A stretch of DNA of 64,000 nt from contig JAHDQM010000043.1 in assembly GCA_018433835.1 (NCBI GenBank), positions 1 to 64,000 on the forward strand, read 5' to 3'. This DNA comes from Methanoculleus sp. (GTDB lineage Archaea; Halobacteriota; Methanomicrobia; Methanomicrobiales; Methanoculleaceae). The notes below the pieces were generated by a model, which had not been told where the DNA came from, made no database searches, and was given only the letters and a program-made list of their open reading frames with translations. Positions 53,028-62,226 of this stretch are shown piece by piece (the stretch's first letter is position 1; every line of letters starts with the position of its first letter). A program made the position numbers and the translations under genes.

Positions 53028-54440
53028 TCACAGTGAGCGGATCCTGGTCAGGATCCGCTGGTAGGCGATGTGCAGGAGCCTGATGAAATTTCCGAGGTAG
53101 CGATTCTGGTGCTCCACCTGGCGGAGCAGCACTGCTTCTTCGGTGAGGAAAAGACGTTTGAGATGGTGGATATCCTCCTTCGGGGAGAAGTAGATGTAAA
53201 GCGGGATCCCCGCAAGAATCACGAGCGTTCCGGCGATCTTGTCGGAAAGCGTGGTCGAATAGAGCAGAAACGTGCAGATGGCGATCCCGATCAACGGAAG
53301 GATCCGCTGCCCGACGAGGTGCTGTTGCTGGTGCCGCACCAGGACGATCAGCGCAATGCAGGTGAGCAGGTAGGCGAAAGCGATGTTAAAGACGGAGAAC
53401 GAGATCAGTTCGGAGAGGCTGCCATAACCGGAGAGGAGGAAGGCGATCGCACCCTGCAGGATCAGGATGGCGTATGGTGTTCCGAACCGTGGATGAAGGC
53501 GGGCGAAGATCCTCGGGAGGAGCCCGTCGAGGGCCATTGCGTAGGCAAGACGGGAGGTGCCAAGCATGCCTGACTCGTCTGAGCCCGATACCGAGAAGAG
53601 GGCACCGACGGTCATCACGGCAGCGCCGGCGGTGCCGAAGAGGATGGTGCCTGCGAGAACGAGCGGAGTTTTGCTTTCGGTAAGAACCGTCCAGTTGATG
53701 ATGCCGTAGAGAACAAAGTTTGTCAATATATAAAAGAGCCCGACGATGGCCATCCCGTTGATGATCGCTCTGGGAATTGTACTGCGGGGTTTCTCGACTT
53801 CGGATGCGGGAAACGTGCCCATCTCAAAACCGACGTATGCCCAGAAGACGAGTACGACCGCATATGCAACATTCTGGAATCCAAGAGGGAGGAGGGGGGT
53901 GTAATTTGCCGCTACTGCTTCCGGCTTTGTGACGAATGCGAGTAATCCCGCCAGAATGAGCAGAATGAGCGGAAACAGTTTGACGACGGTCAGGATATCG
54001 TTGAAGCGCCCGGCTGCCTTCACACCGATGATATTTACCAGGGTAAGGGTCCCGATGAAGAGAGCCCGAACTACTATCTGTCCTTCCAGGTTGAGTGTGA
54101 CGAAGGACTGGAGGTAGAGAACAAAAGCGATGGCGAAGACAGGCAAAGCCATCAGTTCTGCTATCCAGAGGCTCCAACCGGTCAGGAAACCATAAAATTG
54201 ATCCAGCGCGGCAGAGACGTAGGCAAAGGGCCTGCCGACGTGTGGGACATAGAAGCTGCAGTATGCAAAGACCATAGCGATAATTCCGGCAAACACGCCA
54301 GCGACCATCCAGACAACGATTGAAAACGGTCCGACCAGCCCCGCCGTGAGTGCGGATGCAATATAGATATCGGCCCCGACAATGGCTCCCACGATGATAT
54401 TGGTCAGGTCGAACTGCGTCAGCCGGTGTTTCGGTTCCAT
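53028..54440 (-). CDS. APC-superfamily permease with soluble C-terminal tail
   Basis: A 470-residue, 12-helix APC transporter. Helix 1 reads NIIVGAIVGADIYIASAL, helix 6 VVLVFWAYVGFEMGTFPASEV, and an intracellular loop LGTSRLAYAMALDGLLPRIFARLHPRFGTP is typical. The end beyond helix 12 (about residues 420-470) is a soluble, partly coiled-coil segment: EEAVLLRQVEHQNRYLGNFI then LLHIAYQRILTRI. This tail is not usual in the first permease of the window. ATG 54440 gives MEPKHRLTQFDLTNII, a natural start. Convergent with the phosphorylase gene. The substrate is unknown. Confidence 0.85.
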   Translation of the reverse strand: MEPKHRLTQFDLTNIIVGAIVGADIYIASALTAGLVGPFSIVVWMVAGVFAGIIAMVFAYCSFYVPHVGRPFAYVSAALDQFYGFLTGWSLWIAELMALPVFAIAFVLYLQSFVTLNLEGQIVVRALFIGTLTLVNIIGVKAAGRFNDILTVVKLFPLILLILAGLLAFVTKPEAVAANYTPLLPLGFQNVAYAVVLVFWAYVGFEMGTFPASEVEKPRSTIPRAIINGMAIVGLFYILTNFVLYGIINWTVLTESKTPLVLAGTILFGTAGAAVMTVGALFSVSGSDESGMLGTSRLAYAMALDGLLPRIFARLHPRFGTPYAILILQGAIAFLLSGYGSLSELISFSVFNIAFAYLLTCIALIVLVRHQQQHLVGQRILPLIGIAICTFLLYSTTLSDKIAGTLVILAGIPLYIYFSPKEDIHHLKRLFLTEEAVLLRQVEHQNRYLGNFIRLLHIAYQRILTRIRSL

Positions 54441-54749
54441 TGATCCCGTCAGCGGATGGGCTGGGGATAGGGCATAAGCGTTTCGTCTGATATCCGGTTG
54501 TAGCGATCTGACAGGAAACTTCTCCCGGTCATCTTTGGAACCTGATCGCGATCGAATACCGGGCGGAAGCAAAGCCAGTTGGGAATTATCCAGAGATGAC
54601 GAGAGGACCGGGTTGTACAGCCCCCTGACAAATCGGCGGCGTTGTGCCCGGCAACCGGCAGCCCCGCCGGGACCGCAGAGGTGCCCGCATCCGTCACATT
54701 TAACATGGAGGAGGGCCCCTCCCGAGACAAAACGGAGGTATAGAGTGTG
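54441..54749. other. promoter gap between permease and ferredoxin genes
   Basis: Nothing gene-like is seen in this 309-nt divergent gap. TTTAACATGG at about 54699 may be a promoter or start-like element for the ferredoxin gene, and GGAGGT (54734-54739) is its ribosome-binding site. Confidence 0.4.
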
Positions 54750-54974
54750 ATGAAAGTTACCATCGACAGGCCGGGATGCACCAGCTGCGAATCCTGCTGG
54801 ACGCTCTGCCCGGACGTTTTCGAACAGGACCCAAAAGACGACTTAAGCTCGATCAAGGAACAGTACCGGGTCAACGGCAACCCCGCGGAGGCGGAGGTGC
54901 CCGACGATCTTGCCGACTGCGTCCTGGAGGCCGCCGATTCGTGTCCGGTAGCGGTCATCTTTGCGGAAGAATGA
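54750..54974 (+). CDS. single-cluster [4Fe-4S] ferredoxin
   Basis: A 74-residue ferredoxin. CTSCESCWTLCP and a final SCPVAVI supply the Cys. In such single-cluster ferredoxins three Cys of the first motif and the last Cys bind the cluster, while the fourth Cys of the first motif and the Cys in DCVLEAA can form a disulfide. The start is ATG 54750 (or GTG 54747), about 7-10 nt after GGAGGT. It is divergent from the permease and monocistronic. Its redox partner is not obvious in this window; possible roles include PEP/pyruvate or flavin chemistry. Confidence 0.9.
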   Translation: MKVTIDRPGCTSCESCWTLCPDVFEQDPKDDLSSIKEQYRVNGNPAEAEVPDDLADCVLEAADSCPVAVIFAEE

Positions 54975-55244
54975 GAACATCTGGAGGGAGGAGAAAGCCG
55001 GCCTGGGCCATAAAACACGGGATAATTATTATTCGTGCTCTTAGATAAAATTATATACTTTCAGAGCTATGGGGGATCTTGCCTGAGAGTGGGGTCAACC
55101 AGAAGGCACATCAATCACATGATGCAGCGGGTTCACAGGCCAGGACGGTTACAGCCTGCGAACACAAAAAAACACTGCACCATGAACCGAAATGTGCCCG
55201 GGCGTAAGGCCTTATCTCTCGGGCACCCTGTTTTCACCGATCCG

Positions 55245-55793
55245 TCACCGTCGGACCCCTGCCACACCGACGAGCGATCCCATGCCGTCGCTCTTGCTCT
55301 TCGTAAGTACCGAGAGGTCCCCGTTCGTCTCGAGGACGATCGAGCGCACGCTCTCGAGGGAGCCGAACCCCTCCGACCGCAGCGCCTGCCGGATCTCGCT
55401 TTCGGCGATGCGTTCCCGCCGCATCGCGCCGTGCAGGAACTCTCCCGCGTGGAAGAGGAGACGGGGCTCCGACTTTACCGCCTTCTGCACCCGTTCCGAC
55501 CGGACGGAGGACCGGGAGACGATGTACTGCAGGCCGACCAGGATGCCGAGGGCGAGGACACCCTCCGCAAGCGAGACGTCTCTTGAGGTGATCACCGACG
55601 CAAGGGTCGAGCCGAGAGCCACGGTCACGATGAAGGCGAAGGCGTTCATCGCCGAGAGCGTCCGCTTCCCCGAGAGGCGGAGGATGATCACGAGGGCCAC
55701 GTACGCGAGGATGCCGATGATCAGGACCCGCACCAGGTAGGCAGGGGTTCCAAGAAAGATCTCCTGCAGAAATCCGGACACGCCGTCGGTCAT
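55245..55793 (-). CDS. DUF421 (YetF-like) membrane protein
   Basis: A 182-residue protein with three membrane helices (about residues 20-38, 52-70, 76-93) followed by a cytoplasmic domain. LRLSGKRTLSAMNAFAFIVTV and ALGSTLASVI are the hallmark of DUF421; the soluble part includes SEPRLLFHAGEFL, MRRERIAESEIRQALRSEG and ETNGDLSVL. The family role is unknown. ATG 55793 gives MTDGVSGFLQEIFLGTPAYL; an earlier ATG lies in non-conserved sequence. Monocistronic. Confidence 0.85.
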   Translation of the reverse strand: MTDGVSGFLQEIFLGTPAYLVRVLIIGILAYVALVIILRLSGKRTLSAMNAFAFIVTVALGSTLASVITSRDVSLAEGVLALGILVGLQYIVSRSSVRSERVQKAVKSEPRLLFHAGEFLHGAMRRERIAESEIRQALRSEGFGSLESVRSIVLETNGDLSVLTKSKSDGMGSLVGVAGVRR

Positions 55794-56306
55794 ACCGGCA
55801 CCGCTCTGCACGGAGGATACTTTAATCCTTTCTGTACAGGGAAATGTCAAAAAAGGGCTCTGTTGGAACTCCACCTATTTGCTCCAGATGGTCGCAATCC
55901 AGGGGCACTCTGGGGACATGACTTTCTACCGGCTGCGCATCTGACGATGCTCGAAGGACGCTCCCTGAGGAGCATCCTACTGCGCACCTGGCGGTGCTCA
56001 TGCTCCGGACGTCCCGTCCATTGCATATCGCCATGACTGCCCCCGCCCCAAGGGCGGGGGAGGAGGCCGAAGGCCGGGCGGGGTGGGGGACGAAAAGTAG
56101 GTACAAGATGGAGACAGGGGAGGGGGGCGTGCCCCCCCTCCCCGTCAGCCCCACCCCCAATGGCGATAGTCACCACGGTCCACTGCATGGGGACATGTCC
56201 GAGGAAAAAGGCCAATCCCATGGGCAAGCCGGCCCAGCACCAACGTCGTCAGGGTTGGGATGAAGATGGGAACAGATTTTCAACAAATTTCAAAAAAGAG
56301 GGATCT
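55794..56306. other. 513-nt gap with two strong GC hairpins
   Basis: No gene is supported between the DUF421 start and the end of the M42 peptidase gene. CCCCCGCCC-CAA-GGGCGGGGG (56040-56060) is a perfect 9-bp stem, and GGGGGGC-GT-GCCCCCC (56122-56137) a perfect 7-bp palindrome with partial extension. The second lies in a G-run/C-run flanked block. These may serve as 3' structures of the peptidase transcript or be repeat debris; no mobile element is recognised. Confidence 0.4.
56040..56060. repeat. perfect 9-bp GC stem-loop
   Basis: CCCCCGCCC (56040-56048), loop CAA, GGGCGGGGG (56052-56060). Located about 250 nt past the end of the M42 peptidase gene; possible transcript-end structure. Confidence 0.5.
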
Positions 56307-57344
56307 TTAGAGCGCCGGCCTGCCCTTCAGCGCCTCGACGAGGAGCCGGACCCCGGCCTCGACGTCACCGGTATCGACCACCTCGACCGGGGAGTGGATG
56401 TAGCGGGCGGCGATCGAGAGCGGGATGCTCGGGATACCGCCCCGCTCGAGATGGATGATCGTCGCGTCGGTGTTGCCGCCGGTCCCGACCTCGAGCTGGC
56501 AGGGGATGCCGTTCTTCTCCGCGGTCTCCCGGAGCCACGCGGTCATCCGCGGGTCCGCCATGAGCCCGCGCCCGCTCGCGCTGACGAGGACGAGGACGGG
56601 GCCCTTGCCCATCTCGACGCTCGCGTCCTTCTTCTCGATTCCCGGGTGGTCCCCGGGGATGGTGACGTCGGTCGCGATCGCGCAGTCGGGGTTCAAGGAG
56701 TAGGCGCTCACCTTCGCGCCCTTCAGCCCCAGCTCCTCCTGGACCGTGAAGACCCCATAGATGGTGTGGGGCGACTTCGCCTGCTGCAGGGCCCGGATGA
56801 GCATCGCGACGCCGACACGGTTATCGAGCGCTTTCCCGGTGACGCGGTTGCCGGCAAGCTCCGTGTACTCGCGGTCGATGGTGATCGGGGTGCCGATCTC
56901 GATCCCGAGGTCTTTCACCTCCACCTCGCTCGCCGCACCCACGTCGACGAACATGTTCTCGATCTTGATCTCTTTTTTGCGCTCGTCTTCTTTCATCACG
57001 TGGGGCGGCTTTGCGCCGAGGACTCCCGTGACCGGTCCTTTCTTCCCGTGCAGCACCACCCGCTGGCAGTAGAGCACCGGCCCGAACCACCCCCCGATGG
57101 GGACGACCCGGATGAACCCCTTCTCGTCGATGAACTGGACCATCAGGCCGATCTCGTCCATGTGGGCGGCGAGCATGATGGAGAAGTCGTCACCGCGCTT
57201 TACGGCAATCAGGTTGCCCATCGCGTCTTCGCGGAACTCGTCGACCGACCCGGCAAGTTCCGCCCTGACGATCTCCCTGATGCTTCCTTCGCTGCTGCTG
57301 ACGCCGTGGGCGTCGGATAACTTCCTGAGTAACTCTTTCACCAT
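56307..57344 (-). CDS. M42-family (TET) aminopeptidase
   Basis: A 345-residue metallo-aminopeptidase that forms tetrahedral complexes trimming peptides. Metal ligands: His in MLAAHMDEIGLMV, Asp in GKALDNRVGVAM, Glu-Glu in FTVQEELGLKGA, Asp in IATDVTIPGD and His in ARYIHSPVEVV. GGWFGPVLYCQRVVL is a family segment. The start MVKELLRKLSDAHGVSSSEG is typical of archaeal TET peptidases. The gene follows the aminotransferase gene (7 nt gap) on the same strand and hence is probably co-transcribed with it and with hxlB. Confidence 0.92.
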   Translation of the reverse strand: MVKELLRKLSDAHGVSSSEGSIREIVRAELAGSVDEFREDAMGNLIAVKRGDDFSIMLAAHMDEIGLMVQFIDEKGFIRVVPIGGWFGPVLYCQRVVLHGKKGPVTGVLGAKPPHVMKEDERKKEIKIENMFVDVGAASEVEVKDLGIEIGTPITIDREYTELAGNRVTGKALDNRVGVAMLIRALQQAKSPHTIYGVFTVQEELGLKGAKVSAYSLNPDCAIATDVTIPGDHPGIEKKDASVEMGKGPVLVLVSASGRGLMADPRMTAWLRETAEKNGIPCQLEVGTGGNTDATIIHLERGGIPSIPLSIAARYIHSPVEVVDTGDVEAGVRLLVEALKGRPAL

Positions 57345-57351
57345 TCTCCTC

Positions 57352-58458
57352 TCACCCCATCAGCGCCTTGAGTCTCCCGATCGCCCGGGAGAGGTTCTCC
57401 CGGGACGTCGCGTAACTGAAGCGTGCGTATTCGGGTGCCCGCGAGCCGAACGCTTCGCCCGGCACGATGATGATGCCGTTTTCGACGGCCTTCTCGATGA
57501 GGGGGCGCCCCATCGGGACGAAGGCGTAGAACGCACCCTCGGGCCGGGGGAAATCGAACCCGAGACCGGAGAGCCCGTCGTAGAGGAGGTCGCGCCGTGC
57601 GCGGTACTCCTCCCGCATCCGCACAACCGCGCTCTGGTCGCCGGTGTACGCGGCGAGCGCGGCATACTGCGATATCGACGTCGCGCACGCCTGGGCGTAC
57701 TGGTGCACCTTGAGGAACTCCGGGATGTAGTCCTCGGGTGCCGCGAGGTAGCCGACCCGCCAGCCGGTCATGGCGTAGGTCTTGCTCGCGGCGTTGACGG
57801 TGATGACGTCCTCGCCGAACCGGGCCGCACTGACGTGCTTCTTCTCGTAGATGAAGTGCTCGTAGACCTCGTCGGTGACGACGGTGACGCCCCGGTCGCC
57901 CGCGTACTCCACGAGGGCGCGGATAGACTCCTCGCTCTCGACGGCGCCCGTCGGATTTCCCGGGGTGTTCAGGACGAAGAGCCTTGCTTCGTCCATCTGC
58001 TCCTTCGCCCGCTCGACATCGATGTGCAGGGTCGCATCAAGCGGTACGCCTTCGGGCTTTCCGCCGGCGAAGGCCGCAAGGGCGGCGTAGGAGACGAATC
58101 CCGGGTCGGTGAAGAGGACGCGGTCGCCCGGGTCGACGAGCGCCTCCATGACGAGGTGGAGCGCCTCGCTCCCCCCCGCCGTGACCAGGATCTGCTCCGG
58201 CCGGTAGGCAAGACCGTTCTCCCTCGCAAACTTCTCGCAGATCGCCTCCCGAAGTTCCATTATCCCGGCGTTCGGCGTGTAGCCGGTCCTTCCCTCCCTG
58301 ATGGCGGCGATCGCGGCCATCTTGATATGGTCGGGCGTATCGAAGTCCGGCTGCCCGATACCGAGGTTGATCGCATCCGCCCCCCCCGCTTCGAAGAGTT
58401 TCCGGATGCCCGACATCTCCACCGACCGGACCCGGCCGGCATACCTGTGTTCGTTCAT
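57352..58458 (-). CDS. PLP-dependent aminotransferase, class I/II
   Basis: A 368-residue aminotransferase of the aspartate-aminotransferase fold. Family signatures: NLGIGQPDFDTPDHIKMAA, VTAGGSEALHLVMEALVDPGD, FVLNTPGNPTGAVES, VTDEVYEHF, the PLP lysine in NAASKTYAMTGWRVGY, and the C-terminal Arg region ARFSYATSRENL. Archaeal relatives transaminate aspartate, aromatic or branched amino acids; specificity is not set here. Start ATG 58458. Located between hxlB (9 nt upstream) and the M42 peptidase. Confidence 0.9.
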   Translation of the reverse strand: MNEHRYAGRVRSVEMSGIRKLFEAGGADAINLGIGQPDFDTPDHIKMAAIAAIREGRTGYTPNAGIMELREAICEKFARENGLAYRPEQILVTAGGSEALHLVMEALVDPGDRVLFTDPGFVSYAALAAFAGGKPEGVPLDATLHIDVERAKEQMDEARLFVLNTPGNPTGAVESEESIRALVEYAGDRGVTVVTDEVYEHFIYEKKHVSAARFGEDVITVNAASKTYAMTGWRVGYLAAPEDYIPEFLKVHQYAQACATSISQYAALAAYTGDQSAVVRMREEYRARRDLLYDGLSGLGFDFPRPEGAFYAFVPMGRPLIEKAVENGIIIVPGEAFGSRAPEYARFSYATSRENLSRAIGRLKALMG

Positions 58459-58467
58459 GACATAACC

Positions 58468-59067
58468 TCACTCGATGTTCGCGTGCCGGCACTGGAGGTC
58501 TTCGGGCCTGCACTGGGTGATCTCCATCAGCCGGGATATGATCGCGTCCGCAAAGACCATGGCAGTCGTCTCGAAGATGGTGCCGAGCGGTGCGAACGAT
58601 TTGTGCTCGCCCATCATCTGCCGGATCTCGAACTCCGCCGACTCGTCGGCCACCCTGTCCCGCTGGCTCTCGATGATGACGATACAGTCGGCGATGCGGC
58701 CGATCCTTGAATCTCTCTTTGAGGAGATAAGGCAGACCCTTCCACCGATCTCCTTTGCGGTCTCGGAAATATCCGCGACCGTCTTCGTCGCGCCGGACCC
58801 GGAGAAGACGATAATGACGTCTCCCGGCTTCATGGCCGGAGTCACGGTCTCCCCGACGACGAATGCGGCGAGCCCGAGGTGCATCAGGCGCATGGCAAAC
58901 GACTTCGCTACGAGCCCGGAACGCCCGGCGCCCATGGTGTAGATGCGATTCGCGTTCAGGATCTCGGCGAGGAGCACATCGATCTCTTCGTCGGACATCA
59001 CGTCCGCGATGGTCCGGATCTTGGTCGCCATCAACCGCATCATGTTCTTAACCGGGTGATTCGTCAT
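58468..59067 (-). CDS. hxlB: 6-phospho-3-hexuloisomerase
   Basis: A 199-residue SIS-fold sugar-phosphate isomerase. IYTMGAGRSGLVAKSFAMRLMHLG, FVVGETVTPAMKPGDVIIVFSGSG and SRIGRIADCIVII are close to HxlB, which interconverts fructose-6-phosphate and arabino-hexulose-6-phosphate. In archaea this works with hexulose-phosphate synthase to make ribulose-5-phosphate and release formaldehyde. ATG 59067 (MTNHPVKNMMRLMATKIRT) is preferred; an ATG at 59100 would add 11 residues but sits where a promoter is expected. It leads the series hxlB, aminotransferase, M42 peptidase. Confidence 0.9.
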   Translation of the reverse strand: MTNHPVKNMMRLMATKIRTIADVMSDEEIDVLLAEILNANRIYTMGAGRSGLVAKSFAMRLMHLGLAAFVVGETVTPAMKPGDVIIVFSGSGATKTVADISETAKEIGGRVCLISSKRDSRIGRIADCIVIIESQRDRVADESAEFEIRQMMGEHKSFAPLGTIFETTAMVFADAIISRLMEITQCRPEDLQCRHANIE

Positions 59068-59598
59068 AGTTCCGCTGTTAGGTTTCACGAGATCATACAT
59101 TAGAATATCTCAGATGCGCCGGTACGGAGAGTGATTGCTCTCGCCGCCCGGAACTGCCGGAATCCGGTACAGGAGGGAGGCGGCAATTACCAAAAAAGCC
59201 GATAGAATAAATTTTCCCGGAGGAGGGCGGCCGCGGTCGGTCTTCGCCGGGATCGGAAATCACCACAGTTATGCTCGAAATGTCAAACCCGCGACACAAT
59301 TCCGGCAAATAGCATCCATACACCTCATCCGATCACGCCAGGATACGCAAAAGGCTATTTTAGATGATCGCAAAATACATACAAAATTCGGCGCGGCGTT
59401 CCGGCCGAAAAAAGGGAGCAACTGCTGATTGAACCCAATTCTACAGCATTATTTTTCCCTTTCGCCCCCTCACCGCGCCGATGTGGGTAAATTCTCCCAA
59501 ACAAGGGGCAGATCAGGGATTACGCGGGCCTGCCGTTTCCCGTACCGCTATGCGGGAGGGCGCACGGCAGAACCCGGGGGACAACAGCAGGTGAAGGG
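59068..59598. other. divergent promoter region between hxlB and Lhr genes
   Basis: No gene is supported in this gap of about 530 nt. On the minus strand GATATTCTA (near 59107-59115) could be a TATA element for hxlB. On the plus side GGTGAAGGG directly before ATG 59599 is the ribosome site for the helicase. Between them is mixed, partly AT-rich sequence with the short direct A/T tracts CAAAATACATACAAAATTC; nothing else recognisable. Confidence 0.4.
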
Positions 59599-62226
59599 AT
59601 GGAGAAACGGCCGGCAGGGCAGGAAGGGCATTCGGACGGGGAGATTCTCGGTCTCCTCGACGAGAACGTACGGGAATGGTGCATGCGAAGGCTTGGAGGA
59701 CGGTTCACGCCGCCGCAACGGATGGCGGTCCCGCTCATCCACGAGGGAAAGAACGTCCTCATCTGCTCGCCGACCGGGTCGGGAAAGACCCTCTCGGCGT
59801 TCCTTGCGATCATAGACGACCTTTTTATCCGGGCACGGACCGAAGGGCTCGAGGACAGTGTCTACTGCCTCTACATATCGCCGCTCAAGTCGCTCGCAAA
59901 CGACATCCACAAGAACCTCGGCCAGCCCCTTGAGGGCGTCCGCGAGATCGCACGTGAGCGCGGGATCGCTCACACGCCGATCCGGCACGCCATCCGGCAC
60001 GGGGACATTTCAAGGGCCGAAAAGGCGAAGATGGCCCGGAAACCCCCGCACATCCTCAACATCACCCCCGAGACCCTCGGGATCCTCTTAAACTCCCCGA
60101 AGTTCCGTGAAAGCCTCCGGACGGTCCGGTGGGTCGTCGTCGACGAGATCCATTCCCTTGCGGGCTCAAAACGCGGCGTCCACCTCTCGGTGAGCCTCGA
60201 GCGCCTGGAGGAACTGGTGAAGGACTCCGGCGGCGGATTCGTCCGGATCGGGTGTTCGGCGACGATCGAGCCCCTCGCGGAGGTCGGCCGGTTTCTGGTC
60301 GGCGCCGGGCGCGAGGTCTCGATCGTCGATACCCGGTTCGCGCGGGAGTTCGACTTAGAGCTCCTCTGCCCGGTCCCGGATCTCATCGACACCACCCCCG
60401 AAGACCTCTCGCAGCACCTCTACGCGACGATTCACCGGCTCGTAGAGGAGCACAGCAACACGCTCGTCTTCACGAACACCCGGAACGGCGCCGAGCGGAT
60501 CCTCCACAACCTCCGGGTCCGCTACCCCGAGTGCTATACGGAAGAGAACACGGGATGCCACCACGGCTCGATGGGGACGGCAGGAAGGCTTGCCGTCGAG
60601 GAGAAACTCAAATCGGGGAGAGTGAAGGTGGTGACGACCTCGACGTCGCTCGAACTCGGGGTCGACATGCCCCACGTCGACCTCGTCCTCCAGGTGGGAT
60701 CGCCCAAGTCCGTGGCGGCGCTCCTCCAGCGGGTCGGGCGTGCCGGGCACCGCCTCGGCGAGGTGGTCAAGGGGAGGATCGTCGTCCTCGACCGCGACGA
60801 GCTCGTGGAGTGCGCGGTGATGCTGCGGGAGGGGCAGAGCGGGTTTGTCGACCGGATCCACATACCGGAGAACTGCCTCGACGTCCTTGCCCAGCACGTC
60901 TTCGGGATGGCGCTCGAGGGGAGGACGCAGATCGATACGATGATCGAGGTCGTCCGCCGGTCCCACTGCTACCAAAACCTCGAGGAGGAAGACCTCATGA
61001 GCGTCGTCCGCTACCTCGCGGGGGAGTACGCGGGGCTCGAGGAGCGGCGGATCTACGCGAAGATCTGGCACGACCCGGAGACCGGAACGGTCGTGAAGCG
61101 GGGGAGGAACGCCCGGATGATCTACTTCTTGAACTCCGGGACCATCCCGGACGAGTTCTCCTGCGACGTCCTCACCCGGGACGGGACCTTTGCCGGCAGC
61201 CTGGACGAGAAGTACCTCGAGCGGATGAACAAGGGCGACGTCTTCGTCCTCGGCGGGCGGCGCTACAAGTTCGCCTACCGCCGGGGCGGGAAACTCTACG
61301 TCGACCCGACGACCGACCGACCGACGATACCGAGCTGGTTCTCGGAGAAGCTCCCGCTCTCGTTCGACCTCGGTCTCCACGTCCTCCGGTTCAAGGAGAC
61401 GATGCTTCGTGCAATGCGGACGATGGGGACGGAAGATCTCGTCGACGCGCTCCTTGCCGGATACCCGATCGACGAGAACAGCGCCCGAAGCATCTGCGCT
61501 ATCTTCGAGCAGCAGGTGCGCTACATGGGCGATCTGGCCGTCCCCACGCCGGGCCGGATCGTCGTCGAGGAGCAGGTCGACCGGGAGAACCACCGGCGGC
61601 TCTACTACTTCATGACCAACTACGGGCTGCGGTTCAACGACGGGTTCTCACGGATCGTCGCCTTCATGATTGCGCGGGACGTGACGACGAACGTTTCGGT
61701 CGGGATCAGCGATACCGGCTTTTTGGTCTCGATTCCGCTGGAGAAGCAGGCCGACCCCGTGCATATCCTCCGGGGCATCAGGGCCGACGAGTGCTGTGAA
61801 GTCCTCGAGGAGGCTGTAGGGGACACCCAGCTCTTGAAAAGAGTCTTTCGGATCAACGCGGCCCGGTCGTTCATGATCCTCCGAAACTACATGGGCCGGC
61901 GGAGGAGCGCACGGCGCCAGCAGGTGAGCGCCGACATGCTGATTGCGTTCGCCAAACAGCTTCCGGGTTTTGCCGTGATGCGGGAGACCTACCGCGAGGT
62001 GATCGAGGACCGGTTCGAGGTCGAGAACATCCGGCGGATCGTCGACGGCATCGGTGCCAACGAGATCGAGGTCGTCCTGACCCGTGCCGCGTCCCCGAGC
62101 CCGCTTGCGTTCGGGATCGCGACGCTGGGCGTCTCCGACGCGGTCTACGCACAGGACCGGCTCTCGATGCTCCGCGAGTTCCAGCGCCGGGTGATGAGCA
62201 GCATCGGAAGCGGGGCGGCGGCATGA
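59599..62226 (+). CDS. Lhr-type DEAD/DEAH helicase
   Basis: An 875-residue superfamily-2 helicase of the archaeal Lhr family. Walker A CSPTGSGKTLSAF (about residue 56), Ib TPETLGIL, DEIH box VVVDEIHSLAGSKRG, SAT in CSATIEPLAEVG, then domain 2 with VFTNTRNGAERI, CHHGSMG, TTSTSLELGVDMPHVD and LQRVGRAGHR. A winged helix and the Lhr core domain (from about residue 440) follow. Lhr proteins are linked to DNA repair/recombination. The next gene overlaps by 4 nt (ATGA) and encodes a phosphoesterase; helicase-nuclease partnership is likely since this pair is common in archaea. Confidence 0.92.
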   Translation: MEKRPAGQEGHSDGEILGLLDENVREWCMRRLGGRFTPPQRMAVPLIHEGKNVLICSPTGSGKTLSAFLAIIDDLFIRARTEGLEDSVYCLYISPLKSLANDIHKNLGQPLEGVREIARERGIAHTPIRHAIRHGDISRAEKAKMARKPPHILNITPETLGILLNSPKFRESLRTVRWVVVDEIHSLAGSKRGVHLSVSLERLEELVKDSGGGFVRIGCSATIEPLAEVGRFLVGAGREVSIVDTRFAREFDLELLCPVPDLIDTTPEDLSQHLYATIHRLVEEHSNTLVFTNTRNGAERILHNLRVRYPECYTEENTGCHHGSMGTAGRLAVEEKLKSGRVKVVTTSTSLELGVDMPHVDLVLQVGSPKSVAALLQRVGRAGHRLGEVVKGRIVVLDRDELVECAVMLREGQSGFVDRIHIPENCLDVLAQHVFGMALEGRTQIDTMIEVVRRSHCYQNLEEEDLMSVVRYLAGEYAGLEERRIYAKIWHDPETGTVVKRGRNARMIYFLNSGTIPDEFSCDVLTRDGTFAGSLDEKYLERMNKGDVFVLGGRRYKFAYRRGGKLYVDPTTDRPTIPSWFSEKLPLSFDLGLHVLRFKETMLRAMRTMGTEDLVDALLAGYPIDENSARSICAIFEQQVRYMGDLAVPTPGRIVVEEQVDRENHRRLYYFMTNYGLRFNDGFSRIVAFMIARDVTTNVSVGISDTGFLVSIPLEKQADPVHILRGIRADECCEVLEEAVGDTQLLKRVFRINAARSFMILRNYMGRRRSARRQQVSADMLIAFAKQLPGFAVMRETYREVIEDRFEVENIRRIVDGIGANEIEVVLTRAASPSPLAFGIATLGVSDAVYAQDRLSMLREFQRRVMSSIGSGAAA

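Noticed and set aside
60129-61799. A 556-codon frame overlapping the Lhr gene in another plus-strand frame
   Set aside because: Very Arg/Pro-rich and without motifs; the Lhr frame carries all helicase motifs.
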